This document shows positions 7,881 through 17,688 of a stretch of DNA of 64,000 nucleotides, in pieces. The notes beneath the pieces are model-generated. The model was not told the DNA's origin. It was given only the letters and a program-made list of their open reading frames with translations, and ran no database searches. The stretch comes from Smithellaceae bacterium (GTDB lineage Bacteria > Desulfobacterota > Syntrophia > Syntrophales > Smithellaceae): assembly GCA_028693285.1 (NCBI GenBank), contig JAQUVQ010000002.1, positions 1 through 64,000 on the forward strand, read 5' to 3'. A program made the translations under genes and the position numbers. Positions within the stretch are counted from its first letter, which is position 1, and every line of letters begins with the position of its first letter.

Positions 7881-10800
7881 TACCTCCGTCAAACGCCCGG
7901 TCTTCGCCACCATGGTGATCATGGCCCTGGTGGTCCTGGGCGTCGTCAGTTATCCGTCTATCGGCGTCGATCTTTTTCCGAAAATCGATTTTCCCATTGT
8001 CACCATTACGACGACCCTGAAAGGCGCCAGCCCCGACGTGATGGATGTGGACGTCACGGACCGCATTGAAGGCGCGGTCAACACCATCAACGGCGTCAAG
8101 ACCATTACGTCCACGAGCTATGAAAGCATGTCGCGCACGACCATCGAATTCGTTCTGGAGAGGGATATCGATCAGGCCGTTCAGGACGTGCGCGAAAAAG
8201 TGTCCGGGATTCGCAACAAACTGCCTCAGGATATTGAGGAACCGAGGATTGCCAAGGTGGACCCCGACGCTCAGCCGATTTTGTTTCTGAACCTTTCCGG
8301 AAACCGCTCGGTTCGCGATTTGTCCATGTATGCCGATGAAGTGCTCAAGGAACAGCTTCAGCGGATCAGCGGCGTGGGCGACGTGATTTTCTATGGACTG
8401 CGCTTACGGCAGGTGCGCATCTGGCTTGATGCCGCCAAAATGCAGGCCTATCAGGTTGCTCCCAGCGACGTGGTCCTGGCCCTGAAGCGTGAAAATATCG
8501 AGCTGCCGGGGGGGCGGATTGAAACCCGGACCAAGGAATATACCGTCCGGATTAAAGGGGAGTTTGCCAAAATCCCCGATTTCAACGACCTGATCATCAG
8601 TTACTACAAAGGCGCGCCTGTCCGTGTCCGGGATATCGGCCGGGCGGAAGACGGCATGGAAGAAAAACGGTCCCTGTCGCGTTTTAACCGGATTCCGGCC
8701 GTCGGCATGGCCATTCAGAAACAGTCGGGGACCAACACGGTGGAGGTGGCCGACCGCGTGAAAGCGGAAGTGGCAAAAATCAACAAAACGCTGCCTCCGG
8801 GGATGAAGGTCAATACGGCGGTGGATCAGTCGGTTTTCATTGTTCGTTCGATCGACGAGGTGCAGTTCCATTTAATCATCGGCAGTATTTTTGCCATTCT
8901 GGCTGTTTTTATTTTTCTGAAGAACATCCGCACGACTTTAATCAGCGCCGTCGCTTTGCCCGTTTCCGTGATCTCGACCTTTGCGCTGATCAACGCCTTC
9001 GGCTTCACCTTCAACAACATGACCATGCTGGCGCTGTCGCTCTCGGTGGGGTTGCTCATTGACGACGCCATCATTGTCATTGAAAATATTTACCGTCACG
9101 TGGAAGAGGGCATGGAACCGCGGGAAGCGGCGACTTTTGCAACCTCGGAGATCGGTCTGGCCGTGATGGCGACAACATTTGCCATTGTCGGCATCTTTCT
9201 GCCGGTGGCCTTCATGAAAGGGATCATCGGCCGGTTTTTCCTCCAGTTCGCGCTGACGATTATTTTTGCGATCATGGTTTCGCTGCTGGTTTCCTTTACC
9301 CTGACCCCCATGATGGCATCGATCTTTCTCAAACCGCATAAAAAATCCATCCCCAATCCCCTGGCCGCGGGTGGGGGAGGCGGCGGAAATGTTCAGAAAC
9401 CCATCTGGACCCGAATCGGCGATCGCATGGAGTATTTTTATGCAAAACTGGAATCGTCTTACCGGACGGTCCTGGAATGGACGCTGGGCTGGCGCAAAAC
9501 CGTGCTGGCCTGCGCCCTGATGATCTTTCTTTTGAGCCTGGGGCTTACGGCTTTTATTGGGAAGGAATTCAACCCGCCTGAAGATCAGGGCGTCTTCCTG
9601 ATTCGCATGGAAGCGCCGATCGATTATTCCGTTTTGCAGATAGAGCAGTATCTGGGAAAAACGGAAGCCATGATGCAGGAAATTCCGGAAATCAAATCTG
9701 TTTTTTATGTTCAGGGATATGGCGGGTACCCCAATCGCGCAATGATGATGCTCAATCTCACGCCAAAGGCTGAACGGAAGAGAAGTCAGGAAGATATCAA
9801 GAAAATCGCGCGAACGAAATTGCGGACGATTCCCGGGCTGAAAGTATCCGCGGAGGACATTTCGGTGGTCGGAGGCGGAATCAGAAATGTGCCGATTCAA
9901 TACAGTATTCGCGGACAGGATCTCTATGCCCTGCAAAAGTATGCCAAGAAGATCACGGCGGAATTTTCCAAACTGCCGGGGATCGTGGATGTGGATACGT
10001 CGCTGGAGGTCGGCAAACCGGAATTCAAGGTTTACATCGACCGTGACCGTGCGGCCGCTCTGGGCGTCGATGTGGCAAGTGTTGCCGAGGCGATCAATTT
10101 GCTGATCAGCGGAGAGCTGGATATCGCCCGCTATAAAGATGAACTCAAGGGAAAGCGATACGATATCCGCGTGAGACTCAATCCGGAGGATCGGGCCAGT
10201 GCGGAGGGAATGCAGCGCATTGCCGTGCGCGCCCGCGACGGGAAACTCGTTGAGCTGGCCAATGTGGTTAAAGTAGAGGAAGGCACCGGTCCCAGCGTCA
10301 TCAACCGCGCTGACCGTCAAAGGGCCATCACCGTGTTTGCCTCGCTGGAAGGAAAACCCCTGGGACAGGCAAAAGAAGAGCTGGATGCGATAGCCGGACG
10401 CATCCTGCCGGTGGATTACATGCCGAAATATTATGGAATGGCTGACGTCATGACGGAATCTTTCGGTTACCTGCTTTTCGCCCTGCTTTTGGGTGTGATC
10501 ATGGCGTATATGATTCTGGCCGCGCAGTTCGAAAGCTTTATCCACCCCATTACAGTTTTGCTTTCCCTGCCCCTGTCTTTTGTCGGCGCTTTCGGCGCCC
10601 TGTTTCTGACCGGCAAAACGCTCAATATCTTCAGCTTTATCGGCCTGATTCTGCTGATGGGTCTGGTCAAGAAAAACGCCATTTTACTCGTGGATTACAC
10701 GAATGTTTTGCGCGGCCGGGGCCTGTCGCGGCGCGACGCCATCCTTCAGGCGGGACCTGTCCGGATGCGCCCCATTCTCATGACGACGTTCGCCATGGTT

Positions 10801-10992
10801 TTCGGCATGCTGCCGATCGCGCTGGGCGTCGGAGAGGGGGCGGAAACTCGCGCTCCAATGGGGATATCGGTGATTGGCGGACTGCTGACGTCTCTGGTGC
10901 TGACGCTGATTGTGGTTCCGTCCGCCTATGATATTTTTGACGACTGGCAGGAAAAATTCAAAAACCGGACAAGAAAAACCGCGGAAAAATAG
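7867..10992 (+). CDS. RND-family efflux pump, inner membrane subunit (AcrB/HAE1-like)
   Basis: At 1041 aa the protein has the full RND architecture: TM1 (ATMVIMALVVLGVVSYP), a large periplasmic loop, the TM2-TM6 bundle (IGSIFAILAVFIFLKN; LSVGLLIDDAIIVIENI, with the TM4 proton-relay Asp pair), a second loop and TM7-12 (LMGLVKKNAILLVDY). It would be a proton-driven trimer exporting hydrophobic compounds; the substrate cannot be read from sequence. A glycine-rich insert (GGGGGG near residue 502) lies in the cytoplasmic linker between the halves. It is translationally coupled to the adaptor gene. Confidence 0.93.
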   Translation: MWLADTSVKRPVFATMVIMALVVLGVVSYPSIGVDLFPKIDFPIVTITTTLKGASPDVMDVDVTDRIEGAVNTINGVKTITSTSYESMSRTTIEFVLERDIDQAVQDVREKVSGIRNKLPQDIEEPRIAKVDPDAQPILFLNLSGNRSVRDLSMYADEVLKEQLQRISGVGDVIFYGLRLRQVRIWLDAAKMQAYQVAPSDVVLALKRENIELPGGRIETRTKEYTVRIKGEFAKIPDFNDLIISYYKGAPVRVRDIGRAEDGMEEKRSLSRFNRIPAVGMAIQKQSGTNTVEVADRVKAEVAKINKTLPPGMKVNTAVDQSVFIVRSIDEVQFHLIIGSIFAILAVFIFLKNIRTTLISAVALPVSVISTFALINAFGFTFNNMTMLALSLSVGLLIDDAIIVIENIYRHVEEGMEPREAATFATSEIGLAVMATTFAIVGIFLPVAFMKGIIGRFFLQFALTIIFAIMVSLLVSFTLTPMMASIFLKPHKKSIPNPLAAGGGGGGNVQKPIWTRIGDRMEYFYAKLESSYRTVLEWTLGWRKTVLACALMIFLLSLGLTAFIGKEFNPPEDQGVFLIRMEAPIDYSVLQIEQYLGKTEAMMQEIPEIKSVFYVQGYGGYPNRAMMMLNLTPKAERKRSQEDIKKIARTKLRTIPGLKVSAEDISVVGGGIRNVPIQYSIRGQDLYALQKYAKKITAEFSKLPGIVDVDTSLEVGKPEFKVYIDRDRAAALGVDVASVAEAINLLISGELDIARYKDELKGKRYDIRVRLNPEDRASAEGMQRIAVRARDGKLVELANVVKVEEGTGPSVINRADRQRAITVFASLEGKPLGQAKEELDAIAGRILPVDYMPKYYGMADVMTESFGYLLFALLLGVIMAYMILAAQFESFIHPITVLLSLPLSFVGAFGALFLTGKTLNIFSFIGLILLMGLVKKNAILLVDYTNVLRGRGLSRRDAILQAGPVRMRPILMTTFAMVFGMLPIALGVGEGAETRAPMGISVIGGLLTSLVLTLIVVPSAYDIFDDWQEKFKNRTRKTAEK

Positions 10993-11016
10993 ACATCGGC
11001 TGTTTCGGGAGGGCGC

Positions 11017-11307
11017 ATGAAAATGTTTTTTATGATTTACACCGAGGCGATGGATGAGCGGGTCACGGAAGCCTTTAAGAACGCGGGCTTTCGATCCTAC
11101 ACCAAAATGCACGGCGCGACCGGCGAAGGCGAGGAAAGCGAGCCGAAGCTGGGCACGCACTACTGGCCTGGAAGGAACAATACCCTTTTGCTGGGCGTGC
11201 CGGACGAGGAGGTTCAAAAGCTCGTCGATCTGGTCCGGAAGTTCAAACAGGAAAATCCGCGCGCGGGCCTCAGGGCGTTCACCTTTCCGCTGGAGGAGTG
11301 TGTCTGA
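11017..11307 (+). CDS. PG0541-type transporter-associated small protein
   Basis: A 96-aa protein starts 24 nt after the RND pump gene behind a GGGAGGG Shine-Dalgarno site. It resembles the PG0541 family of small PII-like proteins encoded beside RND transporters: an N-terminal beta strand MKMFFMIYTEAMDERV, GARGEGE-like loop ATGEGEESEPKLGTHYWPG, and LVDLVRKFKQENPRAGLRAF at the end. The ferredoxin-like PII fold suggests a ligand-sensing or regulatory role for the pump, but no function is proven. It is the last gene of the operon and ends 12 nt from the convergent HEAT-repeat gene. Confidence 0.75.
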   Translation: MKMFFMIYTEAMDERVTEAFKNAGFRSYTKMHGATGEGEESEPKLGTHYWPGRNNTLLLGVPDEEVQKLVDLVRKFKQENPRAGLRAFTFPLEECV

Positions 11308-11319
11308 GGCGGGAGCTCC

Positions 11320-13443
11320 TTACCGCCTTTGGATGGACGCCAGCGCCCGGGCGGCCGCAGCTTTCACATTTTCCGGGTAGCGGCTGATTCCCAGAAAGGA
11401 TTTGGTCCCGACGATTTTGGAAAGGGCGGGGATGGAATTGGGCAGTCCGATGCTGCCCAGAGCGGCGCAGATTCTTTCCTGCAGGGTCGCCCGCAGATCT
11501 TTGTCCCGGATGGGATTGTTTTCCAGCAGGATCAGCAGGGTCGGCTCCGCCTCGGCGCACTTTGCGTTGCCGAGAGCGTCAACGAGGTTGATCATGAATT
11601 TGTGCTCCACCTGCGGCAGGACGGAAAGAAGCAGCGTGCAGCGCTGGCTTTTCCCGGTGCGGCTGATGCTTTTGAGCGCCTCCATCCGCACCTTGATGTT
11701 TTCGTGCAGAAGCAGCGGCTGCATCGCTTCGGCGCTGGATTCATCTCCGATGTGGCTCAGGATATAGGCGATGTTCCGCAGGTAAAACCAGGGCTGATCC
11801 TTGCCGAGGCGGTCGCGGACCGGCGGAATCGCCCTCCGGCCGGCGCTGATGATCAGCCGCATGATGCGGACGCGCTCATTGCTGTCCCGGTGGTCCTTGA
11901 GAATGTCCAGAAGCTGGTTCAGCGCTGCGTCTCCGAGCCGGATCAGCATCTCCCCCGCGTCGCGCTTTTTATCCGGCTCCCCTTCCTTGAAAAAATTGAA
12001 GAGGATGGCGATGCGCTCGGCGGAGGCGCAGGCGTCGATGAAGTCAACGGATATTTCGTGGATCGTATCGTTTTTTTCTGTCACGCCCGTCCGGACATCG
12101 TTGAAAAAGTCCAGAATCGGAATCGCCGCGTGAAAGTCGTCCTGCCAGATCAGATCATTTACGTGGTCCCTGAGAAAATTGCAGATTTTCCGATAGGCGG
12201 GCGTTGCCAGCGTTTCCAGTCTGATCCAATCCAGCAGTTTGCCGGCGATTCCCCCGAGGACGGCCTGCTTTTCCTTGTCCGGCAGGTTTTCAATGATTTC
12301 GATCAGGGCACGCGCCGCCTGGTCCCGCACTCTGGCATCTTCGGCAAACATATTGGCCAGAAAGCGGTTCATGATGGTGTCCACCGTTGCCTGCTCCTTG
12401 TGAGCCGCCAGGGTTTTCACCGTCCGGGTGAGCGACGACATGACCGCCTGATCCAGAACGCCTTTTGCGCTGTCGCCCAGCAGCCGTTCGATGTTTTCCC
12501 GAATCTGCGGCAGGCTGTCCGCCTCCGGAGCTTCATTGCCGCCGGATGCATCCGCATCCTTGGAGATTTCGGATGCCGCCGCGCCTGCGTCCGGAAGGAG
12601 TCTGCCGACCAGATGCCGCATCAGCGCGCCGCTTGCGGATTCTTCCCCGTGTTGAAGCAGAATTTCCGAGGCGACAGCCTCTCCGATGCCCGCTGCGGCC
12701 CGGTCGATATTCTCCCTGATTTTTTTCTGTGTATCGGGGTCCATCTGATCCGATACTTCATCCATCCGCTTCAGGATTCCGGTCAGCTTTTCCGCGAACT
12801 GAACCGCGGGCAGAACGTCTTTCTCGGCGGCCAGGTTGGAAAGGCTTTCCTCAAAGGACCGAAGCAGCCACTCCGGGCTGTCCGTCAGCTCCAGAAGCTT
12901 CTGCCGGTCGCCTTTCAATTCCGGGTGGGATTCGCCGAGGTACCGCATGATCTGGTCGTCGGTCAGTTCCAGGCCGGCGACAATCTGTTGATTTTTCCCC
13001 TTGGCAACGAATATTTTTTCGTCCAGGCGGATATGCGATAGATGATTCTTCTCGATAAGCTCCGGCAGGCCGCCCTCGTCCAGGATCTTTTCCGGGTCTT
13101 TTGCAAGGTAGGACAGCAGAGTGAGCAATTCCCGCTTTTCCAGCCCCCTGTGCAGCGACATGCTTTTGATGTTGAATTTCAGCAGAATTTCAAGGGTCGA
13201 GGCAACATAGGATTTTTCATGGTCTTTCTGAGTCAGGGGTTCATCGCCGACAAGCAGGGTTTTTTCCGATTCCGACAGGATAAACGATGGATATGCCTTG
13301 AAATAGTTGAGAAAAACCTGGTGCAGGTTTTCCATTCCATTCATGACGAGGGCGCTGCTGAGCGGATAGAAGCGCACGTTCTTGACGACCGTATTCATGG
13401 CGACAAGGACATCCAGGCTGATTTGCTTGATTGCATCCGTCAA
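11320..13443 (-). CDS. HEAT-repeat domain protein
   Basis: A 707-aa cytoplasmic protein without signal peptide or membrane segment. The C-terminal half has repeating helical pairs typical of HEAT repeats (GDAALNQLLDILKDHRDSNERVRIMRLI; GDESSAEAMQPLLLHENIKVRMEALKSI). The N-terminal ~250 residues form a separate alpha-helical region also seen in deltaproteobacterial HEAT proteins. Such proteins are usually scaffolds, and a function cannot be assigned. The start is a TTG at 13443 with AGGAG upstream. A sigma70-like promoter lies at 13528-13556. Confidence 0.75.
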   Translation of the reverse strand: MTDAIKQISLDVLVAMNTVVKNVRFYPLSSALVMNGMENLHQVFLNYFKAYPSFILSESEKTLLVGDEPLTQKDHEKSYVASTLEILLKFNIKSMSLHRGLEKRELLTLLSYLAKDPEKILDEGGLPELIEKNHLSHIRLDEKIFVAKGKNQQIVAGLELTDDQIMRYLGESHPELKGDRQKLLELTDSPEWLLRSFEESLSNLAAEKDVLPAVQFAEKLTGILKRMDEVSDQMDPDTQKKIRENIDRAAAGIGEAVASEILLQHGEESASGALMRHLVGRLLPDAGAAASEISKDADASGGNEAPEADSLPQIRENIERLLGDSAKGVLDQAVMSSLTRTVKTLAAHKEQATVDTIMNRFLANMFAEDARVRDQAARALIEIIENLPDKEKQAVLGGIAGKLLDWIRLETLATPAYRKICNFLRDHVNDLIWQDDFHAAIPILDFFNDVRTGVTEKNDTIHEISVDFIDACASAERIAILFNFFKEGEPDKKRDAGEMLIRLGDAALNQLLDILKDHRDSNERVRIMRLIISAGRRAIPPVRDRLGKDQPWFYLRNIAYILSHIGDESSAEAMQPLLLHENIKVRMEALKSISRTGKSQRCTLLLSVLPQVEHKFMINLVDALGNAKCAEAEPTLLILLENNPIRDKDLRATLQERICAALGSIGLPNSIPALSKIVGTKSFLGISRYPENVKAAAARALASIQRR

Positions 13444-13527
13444 GATTGTTTTCTCCTGCCGTTCATCATTTTATGACCGGGGGCAGCATCCGGTTGATCG
13501 TATGTCATAAAATTTTAAAGGAAAATA

Positions 13528-13556
13528 ACCCTATAAAAAATGCGGCAAAGTGTCAA
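13528..13556 (-). promoter_or_regulatory. Sigma70-like promoter for the HEAT-repeat gene
   Basis: On the minus strand a TTGACA -35 box (13551-13556) is separated by 17 bp from a TAGGGT -10 box (13528-13533). It is ~85 nt upstream of the TTG start of the HEAT-repeat gene. The surrounding AT-rich stretch is the only such run in this part of the window. Confidence 0.55.
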
Positions 13557-13609
13557 GCATCACCTGCAACGAAGGGCCGGCGCCTGTTCTTTGTCCTGAT
13601 GCCTGAACC

Positions 13610-14305
13610 TTACCGGTCCACTTCAAACATTTTTTTCTCCGCGCCGCATACCGGGCATGTCCAGGAATCGGGGACGTCCTCGAATCGGGTGCCGGCGGCG
13701 ATGCCGTTGTCGGGGTCGCCCTCGGCGGGATCGTACACGTAGCCGCAGATGCTGCACACATAGCGGGCCGCGGCCGGAGCTTTCGGTTTGGCGGCGGCCG
13801 CGTCGGCTTCGTACGTCGGGGCGGATTTGGGGGATTTGCCTCCCTTGACGTTCTGATAGTAGGCGTATGTCATCGGCGTGCCTTCCCCCGCCAGGTCCGC
13901 TTCGACCACATTTCCAAGGAAAATCGTGTGGGTGCCGCCGTCCAGCTCACCTGCCACTTCGGCTTCGATGAATCCCAGGGCATGATCCAGAACAATGGGC
14001 ACGCCGGTCGCGCCGGTTTTGCTTTTCACGCCTTTGAGCTTATCCACGTCGCGGCCGCTTTTAAAGCCGAAAAGACCGATGAAGGCCATCGGGGCGGCCT
14101 CCGAGAGAATGGAAACGACGAATTTTCCGCTTTCCCGTATGAGGGCGTGCGTGTAGTTTTCCTTGTTGATGCAGATGGCCAGGGTGGCGGGCCTGGAGGT
14201 GACCTGGACGATGGAGTTGGCGATCTGACCGTTGAATTTGCCGTCTTTGCCGGACGTGACGATGTAAACGCCGTAGCTGATTTGGTGGAGGGCTGCTCTG
14301 TTCAT
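13610..14305 (-). CDS. Flavin reductase-like domain fused to rubredoxin
   Basis: This 231-aa protein combines an N-terminal FMN-binding split barrel (~1-155, [21 protein letters not shown]) with a C-terminal rubredoxin (~178-231). The rubredoxin has both Cys pairs, CSICGY and CPVCGA. An Ala/Lys-rich linker joins them. This is the domain plan of high-molecular-weight rubredoxins (Hrb type) of anaerobes, which carry electrons from NAD(P)H to flavodiiron proteins or other oxidative-stress reductases. The ATG follows GAGGAATA. No flavodiiron gene is in the window, so the partner is unknown. Confidence 0.88.
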   Translation of the reverse strand: MNRAALHQISYGVYIVTSGKDGKFNGQIANSIVQVTSRPATLAICINKENYTHALIRESGKFVVSILSEAAPMAFIGLFGFKSGRDVDKLKGVKSKTGATGVPIVLDHALGFIEAEVAGELDGGTHTIFLGNVVEADLAGEGTPMTYAYYQNVKGGKSPKSAPTYEADAAAAKPKAPAAARYVCSICGYVYDPAEGDPDNGIAAGTRFEDVPDSWTCPVCGAEKKMFEVDR

Positions 14306-14399
14306 GGTTTTTATTCCTCTTTTCCGTATAAATTTATCGTCAAACCTTATAGCTGAATTTGCCTTTTCATGCCATGAAATTATGAGGGATAAAAAAATA

Positions 14400-14429
14400 T
14401 TGCAAATCTTTGCCGATTGCAGATATGAT
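14400..14429 (+). promoter_or_regulatory. Sigma70-like promoter upstream of the ACP/B12-radical SAM unit
   Basis: TTGCAA (14400-14405), an 18-bp spacer and TATGAT (14424-14429) form a plausible promoter in the gap between the rubredoxin fusion and the small membrane protein gene. It would start transcription about 20 nt before the proposed TTG start. Confidence 0.45.
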
Positions 14430-14457
14430 GCCCGAGGTTTGTAAATAAGCTGTCCGG

Positions 14458-14874
14458 TTGAGACTGGTTTTGAGCATTCTCAAAAAAACGGCCCTTTATT
14501 TTGCCCGCAAAGAATATTGCAGGTCGGCAATCGAGGAAAAAGCCGATCTGTCGGCCATCAGGGAAAAACCGACGCCTAAAATCCTGGTCGGGCTGGTCCT
14601 GATCGCGTTCAGTTATGTGATCGGTTTGCCGGCGGTCGTTGCCCTGGGGGTCATCGCGGTCTGGATCAGGAAGCCGCTGGTGGTGATCATCGGCGGGCCG
14701 CTGATTTACGCCGTTTCCACGATCGTTTTTATTGTCGGGATCCGAATGGCGGGGGATAAGTACTTCCGGGTGTTTTCCCGCTGGCTTGTCCGGGTCGTGC
14801 TGGAAAAAATTATGGGGAAGGAACTGCAAACGCCGTCCGGGAATGGCCCGGACAACCCTTGCCCGGGAGATTGA
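14458..14874 (+). CDS. Small membrane protein of unknown function
   Basis: A 138-aa ORF with two to three hydrophobic segments ([45 protein letters not shown]) and basic ends. I do not recognise a family. It precedes the acyl carrier protein gene by 61 nt on the same strand, so it may belong to the lipid locus. The start is uncertain: TTG codons at 14458 and 14470 are both in frame and neither has a strong Shine-Dalgarno site. Confidence 0.55.
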   Translation: MRLVLSILKKTALYFARKEYCRSAIEEKADLSAIREKPTPKILVGLVLIAFSYVIGLPAVVALGVIAVWIRKPLVVIIGGPLIYAVSTIVFIVGIRMAGDKYFRVFSRWLVRVVLEKIMGKELQTPSGNGPDNPCPGD

Positions 14875-14935
14875 AGCGCGCGGGGCTGCGGCTTGGCGCC
14901 GTGAAAAAGTTTTCATTAATTTGTCGAGGTGAAGC

Positions 14936-15208
14936 ATGAGTACGGTAGAAGAAGTTATCAGTGAACTGAAAGGGAAAATCATTGCAACGCTGGGGCTGCT
15001 GGACGTAACCCCCGGGGATATAAAGGATGATGATCCGCTGGTCGGCGGCGAGACGGGCATTGATTCCATCGATGTGCTGGAGCTGGTGATGATGATTGAG
15101 AAGGATTACGGCGTCAAGATTGACAGCAAGGAACTGGGCGCCAGGGTGTTTGCTTCGGTCCGCACGCTGGCGACGTTCATTCTGCAGGCCAAAGCTTCCA
15201 AAGCCTGA
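14936..15208 (+). CDS. Acyl carrier protein (ACP-1)
   Basis: A 90-aa four-helix carrier protein with phosphopantetheine site GIDSIDVLEL (Ser44). Acyl intermediates would be tethered to this Ser by a phosphopantetheine arm. It differs from housekeeping AcpP in its acidic loop (GDIKDDDPLVGGET) and in its location next to a B12-radical SAM gene, not fabD/fabG/fabF. The ATG at 14936 follows GTCGAGGTGAAGC. It is a specialised carrier for the lipid/polyketide-like locus; a second distinct ACP lies at 18075. Confidence 0.9.
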   Translation: MSTVEEVISELKGKIIATLGLLDVTPGDIKDDDPLVGGETGIDSIDVLELVMMIEKDYGVKIDSKELGARVFASVRTLATFILQAKASKA

Positions 15209-15266
15209 TTCCTGCCGGGGCCGGAAACGGCCCTGTTCTTTCAACCATTCAAAGCAGAATGTTTTC

Positions 15267-16619
15267 ATGAAGAAAGTATTGCTGATTTCCGCCAACAGGA
15301 TGAAAAAGCCCTATCCGGTTTATCCGCTGGGGCTTGACTATGTGGCGGGCGCCCTGCATTCCCGGTATCAAACGAAAATTCTGGACATGAATCACTGTCC
15401 GTCGCTTGGAAGCCTGGGGGAACAGCTTCGGGCGTACGAACCGGACTACATCGGATTTTCGATCCGCAATATCGACAACACGGACCTGATGAATGCCCGC
15501 GGTTTCCTTTCCGACTACCGGGACATGATCGGCGTCATCCGGCGGCATTCGAAGGCGCCGCTTATTCTGGGGGGGAGCGGCTATACGGTTTTTCCCCTTG
15601 AATTCTTCCACGCGCTCGGCGCGGACTACGGCATCGCCGGAGAAGGGGAGAGGCTCCCCGTGCTGCTCGATGCGCTGGAGCAGGGCCGGGACGCTTCGTC
15701 TGTCCCGGGAGTGATCACTCCCGATACTCCGTCCATCCGCTATCTTCCCTGGAAAGGAGAGCTGCACCGGGTCTTTGACCCCGATGCCGAATACGCGAAA
15801 TTTTATGTTTCGTACGGCGGCATGCTGAATTTGCAGACGAAGAGGGGATGCCCGTTTCGATGCAGCTACTGCACCTACCCCCACATCGAAGGCGGTAAAA
15901 TGAGGCTCCTGGACCCGCCGGAGGTCGCGGACCAGGCCCGCCGTCTGCAGGAGGCCGGCGCCCGGTACATCTTTGTGACCGATTCCGCGTTCAACGCCAG
16001 CGTCGAGCACAGCCTTCAGGTTGCCCGGGCCTTCAGGGATCGGGGGATAACCATTCCCTGGGGAGGATTTTTTGCCCCCACCGCCTTGCCGGACGGCTAT
16101 TTTCGCGAACTGGCGCAAGCCGGACTCACGCATGTGGAATTCGGCACGGAATCGTTGTCCGACACGATGCTGTCGAACCTGAGGAAGCCTTTTGCCGCCG
16201 CCGATGTCTTTGATGCCCACCGGCAGGCGCAAACGGCCGGTCTGTACATCGCCCACTATTTTTTGCTGGGCGGCCCCGGCGAAAACCGGGAGACGCTGCG
16301 GGAGACCCTCGAAGGCGCCGATCGGCTGAGCCGGGCGGTTTTTTTCTTTTTCTGCGGCATCCGCATTTACCCGCATACGGCCCTGTACGACACGGCCGTG
16401 CGCGAAGGCCAGATTCAGGCGTCGCAGAATCTGATCGAACCGGTTTTTTACCGCTCGCCCTTCCTTTCCGGGCCTGAAATCATTCGGACGGTTGAAGCGC
16501 ATGCCGCCGGAAGGATCAATTGGCTGATCGGGGCTGGTGAGGGCAAGGCGACACGCATCCTGCCCAGGCTCTACGAGCGGGGGCATACGGGGCCGCTGTG
16601 GGAATATCTCATCGCATGA
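15267..16619 (+). CDS. B12-binding radical SAM protein
   Basis: A 450-aa enzyme with an N-terminal cobalamin-binding Rossmann domain (~1-150; PLGLDYVAGAL, YIGFSIRNIDN, ILGGSGYTVFP, GIAGEGERLP) and a radical SAM barrel. The [4Fe-4S] motif is CxxxCxxC at Cys195, Cys199 and Cys202. Class B enzymes of this type methylate unactivated carbons or make C-C bonds and rearrangements, often in lipids and natural products (for example HpnP/HpnR on hopanoids). It is next to an ACP gene, so an acyl-ACP or lipid substrate is likely but unproven. The ATG at 15267 gives the canonical KKVLLISA strand; longer frames are spurious. Confidence 0.88.
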   Translation: MKKVLLISANRMKKPYPVYPLGLDYVAGALHSRYQTKILDMNHCPSLGSLGEQLRAYEPDYIGFSIRNIDNTDLMNARGFLSDYRDMIGVIRRHSKAPLILGGSGYTVFPLEFFHALGADYGIAGEGERLPVLLDALEQGRDASSVPGVITPDTPSIRYLPWKGELHRVFDPDAEYAKFYVSYGGMLNLQTKRGCPFRCSYCTYPHIEGGKMRLLDPPEVADQARRLQEAGARYIFVTDSAFNASVEHSLQVARAFRDRGITIPWGGFFAPTALPDGYFRELAQAGLTHVEFGTESLSDTMLSNLRKPFAAADVFDAHRQAQTAGLYIAHYFLLGGPGENRETLRETLEGADRLSRAVFFFFCGIRIYPHTALYDTAVREGQIQASQNLIEPVFYRSPFLSGPEIIRTVEAHAAGRINWLIGAGEGKATRILPRLYERGHTGPLWEYLIA

Positions 16620-16753
16620 CAGCGGTCCGGTTTTTTCGCGGGGAGGGTCGGTTTGACCTCGCGCCATCTCGCGCAACCTTCAGGTGATCAGGCCGTCGGG
16701 GCATTCAACCCGTTTTGCGCGGGTTCCAAGCGGCGCGCCCGGAGAGGCTTCTC

Positions 16754-17578
16754 ATGGAAGAAGGAAAAAAACGGTTAAGCCCCGCCCTGATTGCGGGGGG
16801 TGCGGCGTTGATGGCCGCGTTTGCGGTTTTTTTCGTCAATCCCCTGCTTTCGGCTTCCGTGTTGTCCGTGTATGTGGGGTTGTGCGTAGCGTCCTGTTTT
16901 TTACCTCAAGCACACTTTCTGGGGCCGGTCATCAGCCGGGGACGCACGGGGCAAAGGGTCGTCGCCCTTACTTTTGACGACGGTCCTTCCGAAGCCACGA
17001 CGCCGAAGGTTCTGGATCTGCTGGACCGCCACGGCGCGAAGGCCGCTTTTTTCGTGTCCGGCGCCAACGCCGCGCGCTTTCCGCATCTGGTAGGCGAGAT
17101 GGTCCGGCGCGGGCACAGCATCGGCAATCATTCCATGAACCATGATCCTTTTTTGATGCTGAGGGGGAGCCGCACGCTCCGCCGTGAAATTGTTCAGGCC
17201 GGAGAAGTTCTTCAAGGGATGGGCATCGACGCCCTGGCATTCCGCCCGCCGGTCGGCATCGTCAATCCGAAGCTTTTTCCCGTTCTGGAGGCGCTGGGGC
17301 TGTTTTGCGTCACCTTCAACTGCCGGGCGCGGGATGCGGGTAATTGGCGCATTCGGAATCTTTCCGACAGGATTCTCAAAAAAGTAAAAAGCGACGATAT
17401 TATCCTTCTGCACGACCGGCCGCCCCGGGGTTTCGAAGACCCGGCCGTTTTTTGGGACGAATTGGAAAAAACGCTGGCAGGCATCAAGGACAAAAGGCTG
17501 CGGATCGTTCCGCTTTCATATCTGGCGGGCAGAGACATCATGCGGCTGAAATCCCCCGGCGATCCGGCTTTTTTCTGA
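16754..17578 (+). CDS. Polysaccharide deacetylase (NodB/CE4) family membrane protein
   Basis: The 274-aa product has two hydrophobic segments near the N-terminus (~10-50), then a CE4 domain. Its motifs are TFDDGP (metal/base Asp pair), NHSMNH (two metal His) and FRPPVG. CE4 enzymes remove N- or O-acetyl groups from sugars using a divalent metal. The ATG at 16754 follows GGAGAGG. It lies in the same orientation as, and between, the B12-radical SAM and FabZ-like genes, so a glycolipid head-group substrate is possible. That link is inferred from position only. Confidence 0.85.
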   Translation: MEEGKKRLSPALIAGGAALMAAFAVFFVNPLLSASVLSVYVGLCVASCFLPQAHFLGPVISRGRTGQRVVALTFDDGPSEATTPKVLDLLDRHGAKAAFFVSGANAARFPHLVGEMVRRGHSIGNHSMNHDPFLMLRGSRTLRREIVQAGEVLQGMGIDALAFRPPVGIVNPKLFPVLEALGLFCVTFNCRARDAGNWRIRNLSDRILKKVKSDDIILLHDRPPRGFEDPAVFWDELEKTLAGIKDKRLRIVPLSYLAGRDIMRLKSPGDPAFF

Positions 17579-17611
17579 AATTCCTTTCGCTTGCGCCTGC
17601 CGGGAATATTT

Positions 17612-17641
17612 TTGATTGAAAAAAATACTAAATGGTATAGA
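17612..17641 (+). promoter_or_regulatory. Sigma70-like promoter before the FabZ-like/ACP/radical SAM unit
   Basis: TTGATT (17612-17617), an 18-bp A-rich spacer and TATAGA (17636-17641) lie in an AT-rich gap after the deacetylase gene. The TTG start of the FabZ-like gene is ~48 nt downstream. It would drive the FabZ-like, ACP-2 and two radical SAM genes. Confidence 0.55.
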
Positions 17642-17688
17642 ACTACGTTCCGCGGACGTGGACGAAGCGTCGGAAAGAGGTTCGAATA

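Noticed and set aside
8938..10545. Long antisense open frame opposite the RND pump gene
   Set aside because: It is a by-product of GC-rich codon bias in the pump gene, has no plausible domain and no ribosome site. The pump reading is certain.
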